This document shows, piece after piece, positions 58,171 through 64,000 of a stretch of 64,000 bases of DNA. Within the stretch, counting starts at the first letter, position 1. The number at the start of each line of letters is the position of its first letter. The notes under the pieces were generated by a model. It made no database searches. It was given only the letters and a program-made list of their open reading frames with translations, and was not told the origin of the DNA. The position numbers were made by a program, and so were the translations under genes. This DNA is from Cristatella mucedo (taxonomy: Eukaryota > Bryozoa > Phylactolaemata > Cristatellidae), in contig WPIO01000009.1 in assembly GCA_009760855.2 (NCBI GenBank), forward strand, positions 2,232,501 through 2,296,500. The letters are read 5' to 3'.

Positions 58171-59600
58171 AGAGCCTCTCACGTAAGTCGTTCTTTGTGA
58201 GCCCACGGCATCGGCTGTCACTTCTCTGTCGACGACACTTAGCTGCACCTGTCACTCAAACCGGCAGTCAGCTGTGGTGACTCATAAACTGAATGCATAC
58301 ATTGACGACATGTGGTGCTTGATTTCGGACCAATTTCCGCTGGTGATAAAAACCAAGCTCTACCTATAAGAAACCCTAACTCAACAGTTGTAATAGGTGA
58401 CCAATCGACGGTGCTGTAGTACTACAATCATCCAGTGCAGGCAATTAAGGTTCGGCTAAAAAAACGAAACGTCTGAAGATCAATTGCCAAGAGCCAGATC
58501 CGCTACTGATACTGCAGAAACGCCGTGAATGCAAATAGACTTGCCTAGCACAGCGTTTTCTCTTCAGCTTTCGCACTGCATCGTGCCGATGAGTGTGTCA
58601 AGGCAGAGCCAAAATGTATGATGTGGCAGGCTTAGAAATAGATGCAACAACAGGAATGATCGTTCCATTAGCAGCGGTCTCGTGCAAGTTGCTGCTGCTC
58701 CGACAGGCCTCGGGATCGTTCCCTAGTTCAATCCACCTGTCATTTAAAATTACTCTGAGCTACGACCTGCCTGCTGAACTAGTGGTCTGACGCCAATTGC
58801 CAGAATGGGCCAGATGAAAACCGACGGCCATAGCTAGGTGTCAACGAAGTGGCAGCTGTCAAAGCAGACACTGAAGCCAATAGTGCCGCTTCCCAGGCTC
58901 AGGCAAAGACGGTGAGGGCACGCCGATCTTTGTGTTCCGCCAAAATAGTCGGCCACCTCTGCTTATGAAGGCTGCTTCATGACAAACAACGAGCTGAAGA
59001 ACCTCAAGCCCTGGTGCCTTTCGGCTAAAATTGGTTGCCCCTGCGTTTTTACCTGGAGCCACACGCCTGCACTTCTCGATCCAGGTCGTCGGTTCGGGCC
59101 CTTGAAGCAGGCAATCTTAAGGTAAATTAGGCCTGTTGAATTGTCCAATGTTTACCTGTTTAATTCCATGTACGTTTCACGGCCATCAAAGAAGCCAATA
59201 ATGGTAGTGCTGCAATAAATTGATCGCGGTTTTAGTAGTGGGGTGGCGAGTTCTGACAGTTGTTTACAGACAAACGGTCGTCCCGAGGTCTACTCTATGG
59301 CTCGCCCAGTCTTTCTCTCGAATGAGCACTGTCAAAGGACAATTTTGAGTCGGACAAAACCAACCACCGATTTAAATTGCATTTCGAGGGTAATCATTAT
59401 ACCCTTATTTACAGACCGGTAAGCATTTTGCCGAACCTGCAGTCTGGGATGGCATGAGTGGAACGTCTCGAAGTTTGCGGCCTTGCCCCAATAGCGCGGT
59501 AGACGGCATATTTTTCGTTACCGTCAATTGACAGACTTGTATACCGACGGAGATAAGCTACGATAGGGTGTGTCAAGCTATTCATAAGCATTTATCTTTT
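58171..59600. other. Intergenic; SINE-like scrap
   Basis: A B-box-like GTCGTCGGTTCGGGCCCTTG near 59087-59105, followed by AGGCAATCTTAAGG, suggests a family A SINE remnant at 59060-59150. Otherwise no gene recognised. Confidence 0.4.
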
Positions 59601-59960
59601 TATCCCTCCGATCGCCGGCCATCGGAGGTCATGCGCAAGAGTCACGCTCGCGCGGCACATTGAAAGGCGGCGACCGCGGCGCTCGGAGAGGCCGCTGAAG
59701 CGAGCGCGGCCGCGAGGTCAGAAAGACGACGGCTGTGTAGATTCATGCGGCGGCGGCGACGACGGCCGGCAGTAACAAGGCGATCAGAAATCGCGCGGCA
59801 GAGGAAGGAGGCGCGACCTAGCCCGTGGCTTTTGGGGAAAGACTAAAAGCGATGCCACAGCTGGGCCAAAATGCTGGCGACTTACGCCGCCAGCTTGTCG
59901 CCAAAGGCCGTGCTCCAGCGTGCCTCCTCCGAGCGGCTGTGAGGTAGCCTGCCTGCCCAC
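59601..59960. other. CpG-rich, GC-rich island
   Basis: High CpG density (GGCGGCGACCGCGGCGCTCGG) with no ORF that I recognise. It could be a promoter-associated CpG island or a transposon 5' UTR; no gene start is visible. Confidence 0.45.
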
Positions 59961-60109
59961 GACGACGGCAGGTTAATGCTGGTTCTCAGTACTGTTAGAG
60001 CACATTCCTGTTGTGCTGTGTTTTTGGACTTAGCGGCTCTGTTCGAGAAATGCCGAGTGGTGCTACTATAATTCCAGCCTATCCATCACAGCTACTCCTC
60101 CCACCCGGC

Positions 60110-60482
60110 AAAGAATCGTTCAACCCGCTGTTCTGTCTTGAATCGTTTAGCCATATCTTGTACAAACCTCAAAACCGCTAGAGGCCGCGCCTTGAGTTTC
60201 TAAGCTCCCCGAGCGTGGAACTCACTACCGACGCACGTCACAACGCCCCCAGATACGACGAAATTTCAAAAGAAGCTTAAAACGCACTTTCTTATTACAG
60301 CACTTGGTGGGTCTTTGTGATTCGTCCTTCGTGTGCACAAAACCTGCTTACACTATGCCTGCCGCTTGCAGATGCTACCACCAAACATTTGGTAATGTTT
60401 TATATGCAGCATCTGTAAAATGCCTAAAGAGAGATTCAGCTCTCTTATGGCGCTATACAAATATATTACATTATTATTATTA
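60110..60482 (+). mobile_element. LINE C-terminus and tail
   Basis: GAGGCCGCGCCTTGAGTTTC..CGAGCGTGGAACTCACTACC equals the AFSSYAPKAWNSLP region. AAGCTTAAAACGCACTTTCTT and GGTGGGTCTTTGTGATTC match the natural ORF end. The 3' UTR then gives GGCGCTATACAAATATATTAC and an (ATT)n tail. Plus orientation. Confidence 0.88.
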
Positions 60483-62300
60483 CTTTTGCAGTAGGCTTGT
60501 TTTGCTGCTGAGATTTTTCATTTTGAGATCACGGCGGGGGGGGCGGGGCACGATGCAGACTTGTGGTAGGCCAGTGTGCACGTAGCCCAGCGGAGTTTAT
60601 GGCGCCGCCGCGGGTTTATGGCGCCGCCGCTGGTTTATGAGGAAGTAGTTTTATGAGGGTGAGTCGCGGCCTACAGAGCGAGTTCAGTTGGAGCGCCGGC
60701 GCGGGAGGAGGGAACGGCTGTGAGCCGTTGCCTCGCGAGCATGAGCAAATACACCGTTACTCTTTCCCACTCGGCGTTACCTTAGCGTGGCTTGCTTGCT
60801 GTTGGAGCGTCAAACCGCGACTAGCAAACTTATTGAGCAAAACGTCATAAGGACAACAGGAAAATTCGAAAAAGACAATGCATACCTGTACTTGATCGTT
60901 CGCTCTACACGTCAAAAACCTGTGCGTCCGTGTATGAGTGCAAGAATATTAATCGTTATCAAAGATACTGTTCATGTTGCACGTTTGCATGCATTTCATC
61001 CTGGCTCGGAGCAAGGAATGATTATTTCAGCACGTTCGCGAAAGCGTGCGAGGCACAATCCTAAGCCGGTATTTAGTAGTTAACGTTACAAGCTGTTTCC
61101 AAATAATAATTCAATTACACCTTTCGAAAACTCATATTACCAAAAAGAAGGAATATGTCTGCCTGCAGCATGTGTACATGCGTTTTGCAATGCCCCGCGG
61201 GCTGACCCACGATTGCGAACCCTGGGCTCGGGCGTTGAATTATAGCTGAGGGCCGCTTCTGAAATAGTCGCGATAGGCCGCCGAGGCTTCTGAGCAGCGT
61301 GACGTTTTATTATATACGAACGAGATTATTGCGTGACTTGCGATCAGGCCATTATATAAGGGCATGGGTCTAACCGCAGTAGCTCTCTCGGAGTAGCGGT
61401 CTGCCGGTTCGTGAGTACTAGCACCGAGCTTTGGCAAGCCAACGAGCGATTCGACCGGAAGATACGGGCTAGTATTTATGCTTTTTCTAATACGATGTAC
61501 TTAGTGCTGGTGCAGAATATCGAGCGCTGTGTCATTGTCGTTGGCGTATTGCGAGCTTCCGGTCTTTGCGCATTACTACTACTCATTCTTGAAAGAAGGG
61601 CAAACCATTTGGTGACGCATGGATCACAGGCTTGCTATCCTTATCCTTACCTACAATCCTTATCCTTACCTACAATCGACCTCAGTCGATTGTTGACATC
61701 TGAATGTTAACAGAGAGAGGCTATTCGGGCCGAGTCGTTGCAAAATTTCGAGTTAATTTCTGCTGTTAAAGTGCGATTCGTGTCTAGAGAAGACTCAGGC
61801 TGAGACGAATGTAAGAGTAACTTGGATTGTCCATACGAGAAGCTTTGTCTGCCGCTCAGTCGTAGCTGAGTAGTAACTAAGGCTTATTGGCGAATAAATA
61901 TCCGCTCAGCTCATTAGTCGAACCGGGCTGCAGCTCGTAGCAGAGTTTTCCTGGGCTGGGCAGGGCTAGCCGTCGGCTCAATACCTCGAGCTTAAATTAA
62001 GAACGACCGTGTACACATACACTGAGCCGTTCTTTTCTTTCTCTCGGCCTCTTAATCCTAGTGTGCTTGGATCTACGCTGCCTAAAGTTCTTGCCCTTTA
62101 ATCGAGTAGTAAACGAGTGTCAGTTAAACGTTGGAATGCTATGTCAGCCAGACTATGACGGCCCTAGAGATTTTAAGCACTTTAGAATGACAAACTATAG
62201 GAGCCGGATGTCTAAGTTGGTGTGTGCTGCAAGCTTCGAATGAGTCGGCTGCACTTGGAGCTTCGAAGTGAGTTGTAATAAATCAGAGTTAATATTAGCT
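60483..62300. other. Intergenic; short tandem repeats; no gene recognised
   Basis: A G-tract at 60534-60550, a 19-21 bp tandem repeat (TTTATGGCGCCGCCGC) at 60597-60640 and a 21-bp tandem repeat (ATCCTTATCCTTACCTACA) at 61637-61677. ORFs 60787-61083 (+) and 61411-61710 (+) are unrecognised. Confidence 0.4.
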
Positions 62301-62304
62301 TATT

Positions 62305-62465
62305 AAAAAGCCTCATTATATAGCGGTAGAAGAGCCTTTAAGGCCACAACCGTCCGCTTGCAGTGAGCAGCAAAGGATAGTCTGCTGCAGGACTCGCACC
62401 CGTGGCCTGAGAATGAGGTGTGAGTGGGTGTGAGAGTGGGTCGAGAAGTACGAACACTTACTAAG
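62305..62465 (-). mobile_element. tRNA-derived SINE (family A), diverged
   Basis: AGCCTCATTATATAGCGGTAGAAGAGCC tail, AGCAAAGGATAGTCTGCTGCAGGACTC body and inverted B-box region CTCGCACCCGTGGCC. Confidence 0.75.
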
Positions 62466-62739
62466 ACCTGTCGAATAGATTGCTCTATGCTAAGGACGCG
62501 GACTTATTTTATAAGCGCGTGAGCGCTCTTCATTTATGTCGCACTCTCCTACCCACGGCGTACCAGTATGAATTGGTGCTGCAACTGCAGCTCGCAAAAC
62601 GTACTGCGAGCCGTCGGCTTAATCGGCGTGCCGCGCGTGTAGAAGGCCGCTACGCGGCGCTGCGAGCGCGCGACGTGCTGGCGCAACGAGTGCCGCAGGA
62701 GCAGCTACGGCGCGTCTGCAGCCGCGGAGCTCCAAGCTT

Positions 62740-62851
62740 TGGCTTGGCCCAGTCGTAGGCCGCTCGCCTTTGCCGACCGAGGTCGTGGGTTCGAACCCTG
62801 TGGCGTGTTGACGGCGCCAGATCAACTTCTCTTAGGGCGCCATATAAATCA

Positions 62852-62856
<5 letters not shown>
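62740..62856 (+). mobile_element. tRNA-derived SINE (family B)
   Basis: GGCTTGGCCCAGTCGTAGGCC head, canonical B box GGGTTCGAACCCTG and LINE-like tail TTCTCTTAGGGCGCCATATAAATCACTTA running into (AT)n. Confidence 0.82.

Positions 62857-62894
<38 letters not shown>
62854..62894. repeat. (AT)n microsatellite at SINE 3' end
   Basis: About 20 AT units following the SINE tail; probably grew from it. Confidence 0.95.
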
Positions 62895-62899
<5 letters not shown>

Positions 62900-63011
62900 A
62901 CATAATTTGTATTTATATAAGTTATATTTCTTTTAACGCCTATTGGCGGCGACAAAGCGCCCGCAGGATCTCGATCCTTAACGATTATAGCTAAGGCACC
63001 TCCGAATCTTG

Positions 63012-63275
63012 GTAAATAATAATAATAATAATACATTTGATAAGACGCCCTCAGAGAACTCAATCTCTTTCTAGGCGCTTTATAATTGCTGCAAAGGAAA
63101 CACGATCGAATGGTTAGTGGTAGCGTGATCAATAAACAACAAGAATCACACGGTTAGGGGTGACGTGCACCGGGTCAGCATGCAAGTATGGTTAGTGGCA
63201 GCATGCAACAGTATCGGCAAGCATAAGCACATAAAAGACGAATCGTAGGGACCCACTGAATGCTATCATAAATCT
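63012..63275 (-). mobile_element. LINE 3' UTR and tail fragment
   Basis: AATAATAATAATAATACATTTG, AACTCAATCTCTTTCTAGGC and GGTTAGTGGCAGCATGCA, then GGGACCCACTGAATGCT, the inverted end of the coding region. Well-preserved tail. Confidence 0.9.
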
Positions 63276-63890
63276 ATGATGAAGAGTACGGGAGCGTGAG
63301 TGAATTCGTTGATCTCGTCGTGGCTGGCGCTGAGCCTCGAGCTTACTTGAGCGTGCACGAATAGGTTCACAGGCAGACCGTTGCATATTGCTCCGACGCG
63401 ACTAACATAAGGACTCGTACGACGCCACCCTATCGGACGTCAAGTGAGAGCTTGCGAAATGAAGTTTTTGAGCGTCGCAAGAGTGGGCGTCATCCGAAAG
63501 AGACGTTCTAGTATGTACACTCAAACATCAAACGCTTTCGCTGAAGGCAGCCCGTCTTGTAATGTCGTTTCGCCCCGAGCGCTCCAGGGCTTCAACGACT
63601 AATTAAAGGTACAATACGAAGAAAAGCTGCCGCGCTTCGACGTCTTCGTGTGAGTAAGCTACAATTTCCCACCGCTGCACTGGTCCTGTCTACAGATTTC
63701 TATGAAGCCAGCACGAGTCTACTTTTGCTGAAGCGGCTCCCCTTAGCAGTCTCGAGTATCGGTCGACGAATGACCGCAGGTATATAATTTGCTGGGCTGG
63801 ATTCGGCAGGAAGTGAGTGGGCGCGGAGACGTCAATCCGGCACGACCGCCACTAAACAGTCAACGGAGTAGGCGCCGTAGGTACACTGGG
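63276..63890. other. Intergenic, no gene recognised
   Basis: Nothing recognisable; moderate GC. Confidence 0.35.
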
Positions 63891-63891
63891 C

Positions 63892-64000
63892 TAGTTTATT
63901 TCAGTTGGCAATCAAGCTGGCAACTGAATAGGACATCCTCAAAATCGCATAGTTTATTTCAGTTGGCAATCAAGCTGGCAACTGAATAGGACATCCTCAA
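63892..64000. repeat. 58-bp tandem repeat running off the window end
   Basis: Unit beginning TAGTTTATTTCAGTTGGCAA occurs at 63892 and again at 63950 with no difference seen. Each unit also contains an imperfect inverted pair (CAGTTGGCA / TGGCAACTG). Confidence 0.9.

Overview
This is a repeat-rich window from a metazoan nuclear genome. The grounds are spliced genes with GT-AG introns, animal-type orthologues (EIF3K, MRPL11, TTC9 family, F-box), long (GA)n, (CA)n and (CTG)n microsatellites, and dozens of decayed LINE and tRNA-derived SINE copies. No prokaryotic operon, CRISPR or phage signal is present. The sequence alone does not identify the phylum. The LINE tails and the compact introns of MRPL11 would fit an aquatic invertebrate, but that is inference.

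Four host genes can be supported. (1) An F-box protein fragment lies on the minus strand at 8832-9492, in two exons. (2) EIF3K lies on the minus strand from 23333 down to 15990, with seven coding exons that join in phase; a short last exon is only tentative. Its 5.5-kb intron 2 is filled with LINE and SINE debris and unassigned exon-like pieces. (3) A TTC9-family TPR co-chaperone-like gene lies on the plus strand at 23833-27072. It is head-to-head with EIF3K across a ~500-bp putative shared promoter. (4) A complete four-exon MRPL11 lies on the minus strand at 40242-41251, with a recent 94-bp tandem duplication at its 3' end.

Most of the rest is mobile DNA. One LINE family of the CR1/L2 type (APE endonuclease, YADD reverse transcriptase, 3' stem-loop-like tail ending in (ATT)n) accounts for more than 25 fragments. 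The best copy runs minus from ~35390 to 31748. It is nearly full length but frameshifted, and a 267-bp solo LTR with a 5-bp target duplication interrupts it. Two SINE families are present. Family A has a tRNA-like head with its own tail; family B has a tRNA-like head with a tail resembling the resident LINE 3' end. Other structures are a 965-bp near-perfect palindrome carrying a SINE in each arm (35970-36934), a 663-bp MITE-like element with G-rich terminal inverted repeats and a possible 9-bp target duplication (38715-39395), a 13-nt polypurine minisatellite (~44960-45340) and many simple repeats.

From 41 kb to 64 kb the window is mostly non-coding by eye, with a few unrecognised ORF segments. 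The most promising are on the minus strand at 56695-57470. The host genes do not form a pathway; EIF3K and MRPL11 are cytosolic and mitochondrial translation housekeeping genes and TTC9 is a TPR adaptor. The most unusual items are structural: the palindrome, the MITE, the solo LTR and the LINE/SINE tail relationship.
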